Assembly (NCBI GenBank): GCA_029239575.1
Contig: JARBUP010000032.1
Coordinates: forward strand, 1 to 16,413
Length of the DNA: 16,413 nucleotides
Direction: 5' to 3'
Origin: Bacillota bacterium
GTDB lineage: Bacteria > Bacillota > Clostridia > Tissierellales > Sedimentibacteraceae
The position numbers and the translations under genes were made by a program. The notes under the pieces are model-generated. The model was given only the letters and a program-made list of their open reading frames with translations, was not told the origin of the DNA and did not search any database. Shown here piece by piece: positions 1-6,718 of the stretch (position 1 is the stretch's first letter; each line of letters starts with the position of its first letter).

Positions 1-357
1 GGTCAAGTTTTAGATGGAGTACCATCTTTTATTGCAGCATGGAGCATGTATGCATTCCAAAGTTTATTTAATTTAGTTGTAACATCTAACTCAGGTCAAG
101 CAGCTTTAACAATGCCTATAATGGCACCTCTATCTGACATAGTTGGTGTATCAAGACAAATTGCAGTTTTAGCATATCAACTTGGAGCTGGATTTGTTGA
201 TGCATTCACACCAGTTTCTGCAAGTTTAATTGGAGTTTTAGGGGTTGCAAGAATTGATTGGACTAAATGGGCTAAATATCAAATTAAAATGCAAGGTTTC
301 TTCTTTGCAATGGGTACAATAATTATTTTTATAGCTATTTCGATAGGTCTTCAATAA
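1..357 (+). CDS. YfcC-family carrier, C-terminal part (5' end outside window)
   Basis: The reading frame is open from the first base and ends at TAA 355-357, giving the last 118 residues of a polytopic membrane protein. It contains TSNSGQAALTMPIMAPL, then a hydrophobic stretch, then an IGVLGVARIDWTKW loop and a final membrane helix. The same order (SGSGLANTVMPLFVPLAD..TRQAAVLAF..GILGAS..DRW) is seen in the full-length paralogue at 12112-13512, so I call it YfcC family, part of the ion transporter superfamily that includes DcuC-like and AbgT-like carriers. Family members are inner-membrane secondary carriers, often annotated as amino acid, C4-dicarboxylate or arginine/ornithine-type transporters; the substrate cannot be read from sequence. 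iadA follows after a terminator, which suggests import of isoaspartyl dipeptides or their breakdown products. The family call is firm; the substrate is inference. Confidence 0.85.
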   Translation, partial: GQVLDGVPSFIAAWSMYAFQSLFNLVVTSNSGQAALTMPIMAPLSDIVGVSRQIAVLAYQLGAGFVDAFTPVSASLIGVLGVARIDWTKWAKYQIKMQGFFFAMGTIIIFIAISIGLQ

Positions 358-363
358 AAAAGT

Positions 364-390
364 TTCCCCGCTTTAAAGCGGGGAATTTTA
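364..390 (+). terminator. Intrinsic terminator after the YfcC-family gene
   Basis: A perfect 22-base palindrome at 364-385 (arm TTCCCCGCTTT) is followed by TTTTA. The GC-rich arm stands out in this AT-rich sequence. It lies 7 bases past the stop codon and 49 bases before iadA. I see no convincing separate promoter for iadA (the TATAAA at 414 would place the transcript start on the ribosome binding site), so iadA may depend on partial read-through. Confidence 0.88.
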
Positions 391-433
391 AAAATCATAA
401 TTGATTTAATGGGTATAAATCAGGAGGCAAAAA

Positions 434-1618
434 ATGATTACAATTATTAGAAATGCAGATGTATATACACCTGATCATTTGGGTATAAAAGATATTTTGT
501 TGTTAGGAGAAAAAATAGCAGCAATAGAAAATTCAATTAATATAGATGTAAATAATTACGTAAAAGTAAATGAAATAGATGCAAAGGGTAAAAAGGTAGT
601 TCCAGGTTTTATAGATTCCCATGTTCATATATTGGGTGGTGGAGGAGAAGGTGGATTTTCTACAAGAACACCAGAAATTTCTTTAACTACTTTAACAACA
701 TCGGGTGTAACAACTGTAGTTGGATGTCTTGGAACAGATGGTGTTGCCCGAGATATGATGTCTTTGTTAGCAAAAGCAAGGGGATTGGAAGAAGAAGGTG
801 TAACAACTTTTATTTATTCTGGTTCATACAGATTGCCTGTTAAAACAATTACAGGTGAAATAATGAAAGATATAATGGCTATTGATAAAATTATTGGAAT
901 TGGTGAAATTGCTTTATCTGACCACCGTTCATCCCAACCAACATTTGATGAATTTGTAAAAGCAGTTGCAGATGCTCGAGTTGGTGGTATGCTATCAGGA
1001 AAAGCTGGAATAATTAATGTTCATTTAGGTGATGGAAAAAGACAAATTGAAATGTTAATTAAAACTATTGTTGAAACCGAAATCCCTATAACTCAATTTT
1101 TACCAACACATGTAAATAGAAGTAAAGATTTGTTTGAAAAATGTGTGGAATATGCAAGAAATGGGGGATATATCGATTTTACAGGAAGTGAAGACCCTGA
1201 CTTTTGGGAAGAAACAGAAGGTGAAGTTCGTTTTAGCAAAGGATTAAAAACACTTTTAAATGAAAATGTAAATTTAGATAATTTCACACTTTCTTCAGAT
1301 GGACAGGGAAGTTTGCCAATATTTAATGAGAAAAAAGAATTTGTTGGAATTGGAATTGGTAAATCAACATGCTTGTTAAAAGCTATAAAAGAATGTGTAT
1401 TTAAAGAGCAAATTCCTCTTGAGACTGCACTTAGAGCTATAACTTGCAATCCGGCTAAAATTTTAAAATTAAAAAATAAAGGTAGATTACAAATAGGTTT
1501 TGATGCAGACTTGTGTATATTGAATGAAAATCTTGATATAGATTATGTTTTTGCAAAAGGTAAAATGATGGTTGAAAATAAGAAGCCAATTGTTTTAGGT
1601 GTATTTGAAGGAAAATAA
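434..1618 (+). CDS. iadA: Isoaspartyl dipeptidase (beta-aspartyl peptidase)
   Basis: Cytoplasmic amidohydrolase-superfamily enzyme that cleaves beta-aspartyl dipeptides arising from protein damage. It has 394 residues, close to the 390 of E. coli IadA. Visible family features: GFIDSHVHILGGGGEGG at 58-74 with metal ligands H63 and H65, the catalytic-site E72, GSY (Y132), SDHRS (162-166), H197, THVNR with H226, and SSDG with D289 as the proposed catalytic aspartate. The start is ATG 434 with AGGAGG at 422-427, 6 bases upstream. Oddity: the position of the carboxylated metal-bridging lysine of the E. coli enzyme (K162, recalled) is a glutamate here, E158 in GIGEIALSDHR, with one extra residue before it. 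Glutamate can bridge two metals in other amidohydrolases, so activity is still expected. It sits downstream of a YfcC carrier and upstream of a sigma-54 activator, probably one functional module. Confidence 0.93.
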   Translation: MITIIRNADVYTPDHLGIKDILLLGEKIAAIENSINIDVNNYVKVNEIDAKGKKVVPGFIDSHVHILGGGGEGGFSTRTPEISLTTLTTSGVTTVVGCLGTDGVARDMMSLLAKARGLEEEGVTTFIYSGSYRLPVKTITGEIMKDIMAIDKIIGIGEIALSDHRSSQPTFDEFVKAVADARVGGMLSGKAGIINVHLGDGKRQIEMLIKTIVETEIPITQFLPTHVNRSKDLFEKCVEYARNGGYIDFTGSEDPDFWEETEGEVRFSKGLKTLLNENVNLDNFTLSSDGQGSLPIFNEKKEFVGIGIGKSTCLLKAIKECVFKEQIPLETALRAITCNPAKILKLKNKGRLQIGFDADLCILNENLDIDYVFAKGKMMVENKKPIVLGVFEGK

Positions 1619-1632
1619 ATTTATATATAAGC

Positions 1633-1651
1633 GCTCTGATTTTTAGAGCTT
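1633..1651 (+). repeat. Direct-repeat copy of the downstream terminator hairpin
   Basis: GCTCTGATTTTTAGAGCTT here matches 1773-1791 (GCTCTGATTTTCAGAGCTT) at 18 of 19 positions. The two copies bracket the palindromic element at 1655-1767. This copy folds only weakly and lacks a T-run, so it looks like a remnant terminator. The pair is either a long imperfect target duplication or a duplicated hairpin. Confidence 0.6.
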
Positions 1652-1654
1652 AGC

Positions 1655-1767
1655 TTGATGACAAAGTATTTTTGTCATACTGAGTGATAGCGAAGGATCT
1701 CATTATTTCAATGGTTAATAGATTCTTCACTGCGTTCAGAATGACACTTTTAAGGGTTTGTCATCAA
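1655..1767. repeat. MITE-like palindromic element with 11-bp terminal inverted repeats
   Basis: TTGATGACAAA at 1655-1665 is matched by its exact reverse complement at 1757-1767. Inside lie two head-to-head copies of the dispersed 27-bp unit: 1674-1700 on plus (GTCATACTGAGTG..GAAGGATCT) and 1720-1745 on minus (AGATTCTTCACTGCGTTCAG..). Each end can also form a small hairpin (ATGACAAA 1658-1665 with TTTGTCAT 1671-1678). No coding capacity. It sits in the gap between iadA and the sigma-54 activator. As RNA it would fold into a branched hairpin. The terminal repeats, size of about 113 bases and non-coding nature resemble a non-autonomous mobile element; mobility is not shown. Confidence 0.65.
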
Positions 1768-1771
1768 TTTG

Positions 1772-1799
1772 AGCTCTGATTTTCAGAGCTTTTTTATTT
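1772..1799 (+). terminator. Intrinsic terminator ending the iadA transcript
   Basis: AGCTCTG 1772-1778 pairs perfectly with CAGAGCT 1784-1790 around an ATTTT loop, followed by a T-rich tract (1790-1802). It lies about 155 bases past the iadA stop, beyond the palindromic repeat, and just before the promoter of the sigma-54 activator gene. Confidence 0.75.
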
Positions 1800-1816
1800 T
1801 TTAAATTATTCATATG

Positions 1817-1825
1817 TGTTATAAT
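1817..1825 (+). promoter_or_regulatory. Extended -10 promoter of the sigma-54 activator gene
   Basis: TGTTATAAT is a TGn-TATAAT extended -10. The region 17 bases upstream is only T-rich, without a clear -35. The predicted start near 1832 gives a leader of about 90 bases carrying one dispersed repeat copy (1857-1883). This looks like a housekeeping sigma-A promoter, so the activator would be made independently of its own sigma-54 targets. Confidence 0.5.
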
Positions 1826-1856
1826 GACTATAGTAAAAGTCAAATTTTTGAGGCTT

Positions 1857-1883
1857 GTCATCCTGAGCTTTAGCGAAGGATCT
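1857..1883 (+). repeat. Dispersed 27-bp repeat, single copy in a 5' leader
   Basis: GTCATCCTGAGCTT..AGCGAAGGATCT matches the consensus of the other copies in this window (1674-1700, 4181-4207 minus, 7371-7397). It stands alone in the predicted leader of the sigma-54 activator, 40 bases before its ATG. Confidence 0.75.
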
Positions 1884-1923
1884 GGGTACTAACTAATTAA
1901 AAAATTAATCAAAGGATAATATC

Positions 1924-3945
1924 ATGCAAAATAAAATTATTTTAGTCACTGGTTCTAAAACCACTATGGTATGCTTATATAAACAGCTTAAAGAATTTAT
2001 ACCTAATTCATATGTAATAGAAACATATGCATCTGAAGAAGGTTTAATTCCTGAACTTAAATGTGATTTATTAATAATATCAAGTTTAACTATGAAAAAA
2101 GAGCTTGATGAAAATAATATAAAATATGATTATAAAAATATGGTTGTATGTGAAAGAAGTGTAAACTTTGATTTTATTGATTTAGTTGCTGGTATACCTG
2201 TCGGTGAAGAAGTTTTATTAGTTAATGATGAAAAGGATACAACTGAAAAATCTATAAACGATTTATTAGAACTTGGTTTAAATCATATAAAATATTATCC
2301 ATATTACCCTAAAGTAAGTCATTACAAAAAACTTAAAACTGCTATTACTCCAGGGGAAATAGATAAAGTACCATCATGTGTTTCCAATGTTATAAATTTA
2401 GGCCCAAGAATAATTGATATAAATTCACTTTACAATATAATGGATAAATTAAATTTACCCCAAAAGGATACCACTTTTATAACTAAAAAATATATGCAAA
2501 AAATAATTAATGTATCAAAGCGAATATCTGCTATTAATAATAATGTAAATACACTAAATGGTTATCTTAATAATATAGTAAACAGTCTTGTAAACGGTAT
2601 AATTGTTTATGACCAAGACGGCTACATTAATTATGCTAATGATGAAATGAAAAAAATATTTTCTATAGAAAAAAATATAGAAAATAAAAATATAAAAAGT
2701 ATAGTTGATAAAGACCTTTTGCCTTATTTTTTTAGCAGTGAAATATATGAAAATAAATCTTTAATTATAAAAGGCAATGATGTAAAAATATCTAAATTTA
2801 TTATTCCTAAGAGCAATAACATAGTTCTAATTATAAATAGGGATGAAAATTTAAGTATTAAAAATAGATATAATCAAGACTTGTTATTGAAAGGGCATTT
2901 TGCAAAACATAATTTTGAGAATATAATTGGTCATAGCAATGCTTTAAATGAAACTAAAAATATATGCTTAAAGCTATCAAAATCAGAGCTCTCAGTTTTA
3001 ATAGAAGGGGAAAGCGGAACGGGTAAAGAGCTTTTCGCAAGTGCAATACACAATAATTCAAGCAGAAAGTATGGTCCTTTTATTGCTGTTAATTTTAGTG
3101 CTTTACCAGATGAACTTATAGAAAGTGAACTTTTTGGCTATGAAGAAGGTGCATTTACAGGAGCTAAAAAGGGAGGAAAAGTAGGTTTGTTTGAATTAGC
3201 AGATGGTGGAACAATATTTTTAGATGAAATAGGTGATGTATCACCTAAAGTTCAAACAAAACTTTTGAGAGTACTTCAAGAAAAAGAATTTCTTCCTTTA
3301 GGAGGAAATGCTATTAAAAAAGTAGACGTAAGAATTGTTGCAGCTACTAATAAAAACTTAAGAAATATGGTTTTGAAAAAAGAGTTTAGAGCTGATTTAT
3401 ATTATAGGCTAAAAATAGGTTATATATATTTGCCACCTTTAAGAGAGAGAAAAGGTGATATAGAAGATCTTGTATCATATTTTATTAAAGCTGATACAAC
3501 AGCTGATATTAAGATAAATGATAGTGTAATAAATGAATTTAAAAAATACATGTGGCTTGGTAATGTTAGGGAACTTGAAAGTACTATAAAATATATGCTT
3601 GCCGTAAGAATAGGCAATACTCTTTCTTTGTCAGATCTTCCAGACCGAAAATTTTTTGAAGAAGAAATTATAATGGATGATTATGATTGTGAAAAAAATG
3701 AGGTAAATTTAAATGATGAAATGATTTCTATTTTAAAATCTATTAAATTTTTGCAAAGTTTGAATATATCAGTTGGAAGAGAAAAAATTAAAGAAAAATT
3801 AAATGAAGAAGGTTTGAATTTAACAGAATCAAAAATTAGAATCAGACTTGATGCACTTGAAAAACTTGGTTTTATAAATAAAAGAAGAGGTAAACATGCA
3901 ACTGTTTTAACAGATAAAGGTATTCAATATATAAAAAATAAGTGA
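1924..3945 (+). CDS. Sigma-54-dependent transcriptional activator with PAS and winged-helix domains
   Basis: Bacterial enhancer-binding protein of 673 residues. Order: an N-terminal sensory region (1-200) I cannot assign with confidence, with a look of a PrpR-type or receiver-like fold; a PAS-like region (about 212-305, with IIVYDQDGYINYAN); the AAA+ domain (about 332-570) with Walker A GESGTGKE at 362-369, the sigma-54 contact loop GAFTGA at 409-414, Walker B TIFLDEIGD at 430-438, arginine-finger region FRADLYYRL at 488-496 and WLGNVREL at 544-551. All motifs for remodelling sigma-54 polymerase are intact. The C-terminus (600-673) lacks an obvious Fis-type helix-turn-helix. Instead ESKIRIRLDALEKLGFINKRRGK..LTDKG reads as a winged helix. 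ATG 1924 has AAAGGA upstream. It directly follows YfcC-iadA, so their sigma-54 promoter is probably left of the window. The hyp operon's sigma-54 promoter (7523) is another possible target. Confidence 0.92.
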   Translation: MQNKIILVTGSKTTMVCLYKQLKEFIPNSYVIETYASEEGLIPELKCDLLIISSLTMKKELDENNIKYDYKNMVVCERSVNFDFIDLVAGIPVGEEVLLVNDEKDTTEKSINDLLELGLNHIKYYPYYPKVSHYKKLKTAITPGEIDKVPSCVSNVINLGPRIIDINSLYNIMDKLNLPQKDTTFITKKYMQKIINVSKRISAINNNVNTLNGYLNNIVNSLVNGIIVYDQDGYINYANDEMKKIFSIEKNIENKNIKSIVDKDLLPYFFSSEIYENKSLIIKGNDVKISKFIIPKSNNIVLIINRDENLSIKNRYNQDLLLKGHFAKHNFENIIGHSNALNETKNICLKLSKSELSVLIEGESGTGKELFASAIHNNSSRKYGPFIAVNFSALPDELIESELFGYEEGAFTGAKKGGKVGLFELADGGTIFLDEIGDVSPKVQTKLLRVLQEKEFLPLGGNAIKKVDVRIVAATNKNLRNMVLKKEFRADLYYRLKIGYIYLPPLRERKGDIEDLVSYFIKADTTADIKINDSVINEFKKYMWLGNVRELESTIKYMLAVRIGNTLSLSDLPDRKFFEEEIIMDDYDCEKNEVNLNDEMISILKSIKFLQSLNISVGREKIKEKLNEEGLNLTESKIRIRLDALEKLGFINKRRGKHATVLTDKGIQYIKNK

Positions 3946-4029
3946 AATTAAATATTAAAGCACTTTTTATAAAACTTGAGCAAATTTATTAATATATATA
4001 TCAAAAATAAGGATTGTACATAATATACT

Positions 4030-4075
4030 ATATATACTTTATATATGTAATGGTTATTACCTAAAAAGTATATAT
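4030..4075. repeat. AT-rich inverted repeat downstream of the sigma-54 activator gene
   Basis: ATATATACTTT at 4030-4040 is the exact reverse complement of 4065-4075, and inside it GTAAT 4047-4051 pairs with ATTAC 4056-4060. The imperfect hairpin lies 85 bases past the stop and has no T-run, so it is not a standard terminator; mRNA 3'-end stabilisation or a protein site are possible. The rest of the 3946-4241 gap holds a second imperfect inverted repeat (about 4096-4140), the paired dispersed repeats at 4142-4207, and the ribosome binding site of the next gene. Confidence 0.45.
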
Positions 4076-4141
4076 GTCATTAGATGAACATACTAAGCGA
4101 TAAACACAAAATCTAAAACATGATTTTGGTTTCCTGCTTAT

Positions 4142-4207
4142 CTGAGTTATAATGAAGAATCTAAAAATGTTAAAATTATAAGATCCTTCGCTATCGCTCA
4201 GGATGAC
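4142..4207. repeat. Head-to-head pair of the dispersed repeat
   Basis: A degenerate plus copy at 4142-4162 (CTGAGTTATAATGAAGAATCT, 16 of 21 positions like consensus) faces a perfect-looking minus copy at 4181-4207 (AGATCCTTCGC..CAGGATGAC). They are separated by 18 AT-rich bases. The arrangement is the same as in the element at 1674-1745. The minus copy ends 34 bases before the yaiI-like start codon and supplies a spurious in-frame ATG at 4203. Confidence 0.7.
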
Positions 4208-4241
4208 GAGCCGCAATTTTTATTATACGAGGAGAATTAAT

Positions 4242-4709
4242 ATGAGAATAATAATAGATGGAGATGCTTGCCCACATCAGGTAAAGGATATATGTGAAAA
4301 GGCAGCACGTGAATTTGGAATTGAATTAATAATAGTAGTTGATATGGACCATTATATTGTGAGTGATTTTCAAATTATGATTGTTGAACAGGGTAGGGAT
4401 GCAGTTGATTATAAAATCGTTCAAATTTTTAAGCAAGATGATATATTAGTAACTCAAGATTATGGATTAGCTAGTTTAGTATTAAAGAAAGCTTCTGCAG
4501 TAATACACAGTGCAGGATTTTTTATCAATAATAATAATATAGATAATTTGCTTGAGTCAAGGCATTTAGGTCAAATAATTAGAAAAATGGGCGGAAAAAC
4601 AAAAGGTCCATCTAAAAGAACTAAAGAGCAGGATGAAAATTTCAAAAAATGTCTTTATAAAGTTTTGAATGAGAAATTAGGAAATAAAAATAAAAAAAAT
4701 AAACCTTAA
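4242..4709 (+). CDS. YaiI/YqxD family protein (UPF0178, DUF188)
   Basis: Protein of 155 residues, typical of the family (about 150). It opens with MRIIIDGDACPHQVKDI, the family hallmark with acidic D6 and D8 next to C10 and P11. It continues with VTQDYGLASLVL and a SAGFFI..NIDNLLESRHL..RKMGGKTKGP.KR segment that is highly typical. The fold is PIN/NYN-like, which suggests a metal-dependent nuclease, but the cellular role is not established. The start is ATG 4242, because AGGAG at 4230-4234 is 7 bases upstream. The in-frame ATG at 4203 would add 13 residues encoded partly by the dispersed repeat and has no ribosome binding site. It converges on the glycosyltransferase gene and shares a terminator with it. 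Confidence 0.9.
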   Translation: MRIIIDGDACPHQVKDICEKAAREFGIELIIVVDMDHYIVSDFQIMIVEQGRDAVDYKIVQIFKQDDILVTQDYGLASLVLKKASAVIHSAGFFINNNNIDNLLESRHLGQIIRKMGGKTKGPSKRTKEQDENFKKCLYKVLNEKLGNKNKKNKP

Positions 4710-4720
4710 TACAAGGTTTA
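4700..4720. terminator. Bidirectional terminator between convergent genes
   Basis: TAAACCTT 4700-4707 pairs with AAGGTTTA 4713-4720 around AATAC. On plus it is followed by TTATTGTTT; on minus by TTTATTTTTTTTATTT inside the facing coding end. The hairpin includes the yaiI-like stop codon and abuts the last codon of the minus-strand gene at 4721, a very tight convergent arrangement. Confidence 0.65.
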
Positions 4721-5833
4721 TTATTGTTTAAATTCATTATTTTCAATACTCTCAACAACATCTTCCACAATAATATCAGAGGACGATTTATTGTACATTT
4801 TTTTCATATTCTTTTTCATCATATCTAATATAGCTGGATTGTTGATTAATTCTAATGTGCTGTTTATAATATCGTATTTATGGTTAGCTATTATAGCAGC
4901 ACCTTTTTTTTCGAAATATAATGCATTTTCTTTTTCTTGACCTGGTACAGGTTTGTTGATAATTAATGGAAGTTGAACTGCTAATGCTTCACTTAATGTT
5001 ATTCCACCTGATTTTGTAATCATACATGATGCAATTTTATAAAGTTCATGAATATCTTCTATAAAACCAAAAACTTTTAAATTTTTATATGGTAGTTTAT
5101 CTAAAGAAGCTTTTAATTCTTTGTTGTTGCCACAAACAACTGCTACTTCAATATTTACTTGCTTGCATAGTTCCATACAAACAGATTTAGTATCTCTGAA
5201 AACTCCAAATGCACCTGAATTTATTAATACTACTTTTTTATTTCTATTAAATTTATATTTTCTAAAAATTTTATTAATATTATCCATTTCATCGAATGCG
5301 TCTCTAATAGGTATTCCAGTTACAACAGTTTTTTCAATTGGAATATTCATTTTTCTAATTTCTTCTTGAAGTTCATTTGTTGCAACATACAGTTTATCTA
5401 TTTCTTCACTAAGCCATAATTTATGAACATAGAAATCAGTTACTATGTTAAAAACAGGTATGTTTTTTTTATCTGGACCTTTTATTTTTAATGAGGCAAG
5501 AATTGGAAATGTATTAATTATAATATCAGGTTTAAATTCTTCTGAAATTTCATTTAATTTTTTAAATCCAAAATTTCTATATAAGTCCATTACTTTTTTA
5601 TCAACAAGTTTTTCTGAACCATAATACAAGAAAGAATATGCTTCTCCAAGATTATAACTTTTAATGTATGCCCTCTTTATTGTTTCAGTTATATGAGGAT
5701 GTGCTTCAGTAAATAAATCAACAACATATACATTGTGATAGCCTTTGTTTGTAAATGCATTTTTCAATGCAGTTGCAACCATTTTATGACCATTGCCAAA
5801 TGGTGCAGTAGTGATTAAAACTCTTAAATCCAT
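4721..5833 (-). CDS. MurG-like glycosyltransferase, processive diacylglycerol glucosyltransferase / MGDG synthase type
   Basis: Protein of 370 residues. The N-terminal half matches the MGDG-synthase domain: LRVLITTAPFGNGHKMVATAL at the start with the G-N-G-H glycine loop (13-16), KPDIIINTFP (101-110) and VTDFYVHKLWL (131-141). The C-terminal half is GT28-like: GFIEDIHELYKIASCMITKSGG, then TLSEALA (279-285) and PVPGQEKENA (295-304), the nucleotide-sugar and acceptor region of MurG/UgtP enzymes. Such enzymes act at the inner face of the membrane and move glucose or galactose from UDP-sugar to diacylglycerol, making glycolipids and lipoteichoic acid anchors. Sugar and number of transfers cannot be read from sequence. 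The start is supported by AAGGATG about 8 bases upstream on the minus strand. It stands alone, divergent from the GDT1-like gene. Confidence 0.87.
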   Translation of the reverse strand: MDLRVLITTAPFGNGHKMVATALKNAFTNKGYHNVYVVDLFTEAHPHITETIKRAYIKSYNLGEAYSFLYYGSEKLVDKKVMDLYRNFGFKKLNEISEEFKPDIIINTFPILASLKIKGPDKKNIPVFNIVTDFYVHKLWLSEEIDKLYVATNELQEEIRKMNIPIEKTVVTGIPIRDAFDEMDNINKIFRKYKFNRNKKVVLINSGAFGVFRDTKSVCMELCKQVNIEVAVVCGNNKELKASLDKLPYKNLKVFGFIEDIHELYKIASCMITKSGGITLSEALAVQLPLIINKPVPGQEKENALYFEKKGAAIIANHKYDIINSTLELINNPAILDMMKKNMKKMYNKSSSDIIVEDVVESIENNEFKQ

Positions 5834-6052
5834 AGTATCATCCTTTTACATGATTTTTAAAAATTAATTAAAGATGTTCTTATATTGAGGGTTAAACAAT
5901 ATTATAATATAGATAATTAAATATTTAAAGTTATATTTTGTTAATAATAAATTGTTTAATAATTATAACATTTTATTATTTTTATTAATACTTATATTTG
6001 TATGTAATATAACTTAATTCCATTATATATTATAATTTAATTAGGAGACATT
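5834..6052. other. AT-rich divergent intergenic region
   Basis: This region separates two divergent genes and must hold both promoters. On minus, ATTATA at 5901-5906 reads TATAAT, with a weak TTTAAA 17 bases upstream (5924-5929). On plus, a TATAAT at 6031-6036 lies too close to the ribosome binding site (TTAGGAG) to serve the GDT1-like gene well. I looked for a yybP-ykoY manganese riboswitch and saw none of its conserved segments. No small coding gene is seen. Confidence 0.4.
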
Positions 6053-6709
6053 ATGCTAATAGAATTTATAAAAACATTTTTATTAATTTTTGTTGCTGAA
6101 CTTGGTGATAAATCTCAATTTTTAGTGATGACATGTGCAGCAAAATATTCACCTAAACAAGTTTTTATAGGGATGTTTATAGGTATTATATTAAATCATA
6201 GCGTTGCAATTATTATAGGTAGTTGTGTTTCTACTATAATTGAAACTTATTTGTTGCAAATTTTCACAGGTGCAATTTTTATTTTATTTGGATTTTTATC
6301 GTTTGTTAATGAGAAAGATGAAAGTTGTAGTAATAAATATTATAAATGTGGACCAGTATTAACAGTGGCTATAACTTTTTTATTAGCTGAATTAGGTGAC
6401 AAAACACAGCTTACTGCTATGACTATTTCAATGGAGTCACAGTATCCATTCATAGTTTTATTAGGTTCTACATTAGGGATGATGGCAATAGGATTAATTG
6501 GAATTATAATTGGAACAACATTGACTAAGCACATACCATCATATATAATGAAAACAATATCAGGAATAATTTTTATTATTTTTGGTATAGTAAAAATATT
6601 TGCATCATGCAATATTTTTATAAACAACATAACCTACCAAGTTATTTTTATTATGACAATTGGCTTGATTTCATTTTTTCAAATATCAAAATTAGTAATG
6701 AATAAATAA
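6053..6709 (+). CDS. TMEM165/GDT1 family cation exporter (UPF0016)
   Basis: Membrane protein of 218 residues with six hydrophobic segments in two homologous halves. Each half carries the signature E-x-G-D-K-[TS]-Q: ELGDKSQ at 16-22 and ELGDKTQ at 113-119. These acidic motifs line the cation path. The halves are joined by a short polar loop (NEKDESCSNKYYKCG, about 86-100). Bacterial and plant members export Mn2+, and some members move Ca2+ against protons; the ion cannot be decided here. TTAGGAGA precedes ATG 6053. The Nudix gene starts 9 bases after the stop, so the two form an operon. Confidence 0.9.
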   Translation: MLIEFIKTFLLIFVAELGDKSQFLVMTCAAKYSPKQVFIGMFIGIILNHSVAIIIGSCVSTIIETYLLQIFTGAIFILFGFLSFVNEKDESCSNKYYKCGPVLTVAITFLLAELGDKTQLTAMTISMESQYPFIVLLGSTLGMMAIGLIGIIIGTTLTKHIPSYIMKTISGIIFIIFGIVKIFASCNIFINNITYQVIFIMTIGLISFFQISKLVMNK

Positions 6710-6718
6710 GGAAGTATT

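Noticed and set aside
414..419. TATAAA as a promoter for iadA
   Set aside because: It would place the transcript start on the AGGAGG; no -35 in register.
1633..1791. Calling the 19-base flanking repeat a proven target-site duplication
   Set aside because: It is long and imperfect for a simple transposition duplication, and each copy is a hairpin sequence that could have been duplicated independently; an empty site is needed.
5885..5908. TTGAGG ... TATAAT as a plus-strand promoter
   Set aside because: The spacer is only 12 bases, too short for a sigma-A promoter.
6031..6036. TATAAT as the -10 of the GDT1-Nudix operon
   Set aside because: Transcription would start at the ribosome binding site, and no matching -35 lies 16-18 bases upstream.
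5834..6052. Possible yybP-ykoY manganese riboswitch before the GDT1-like exporter
   Set aside because: Such exporters often have one, but none of the conserved segments is present; the region is AT-rich without a stable multi-helix fold.
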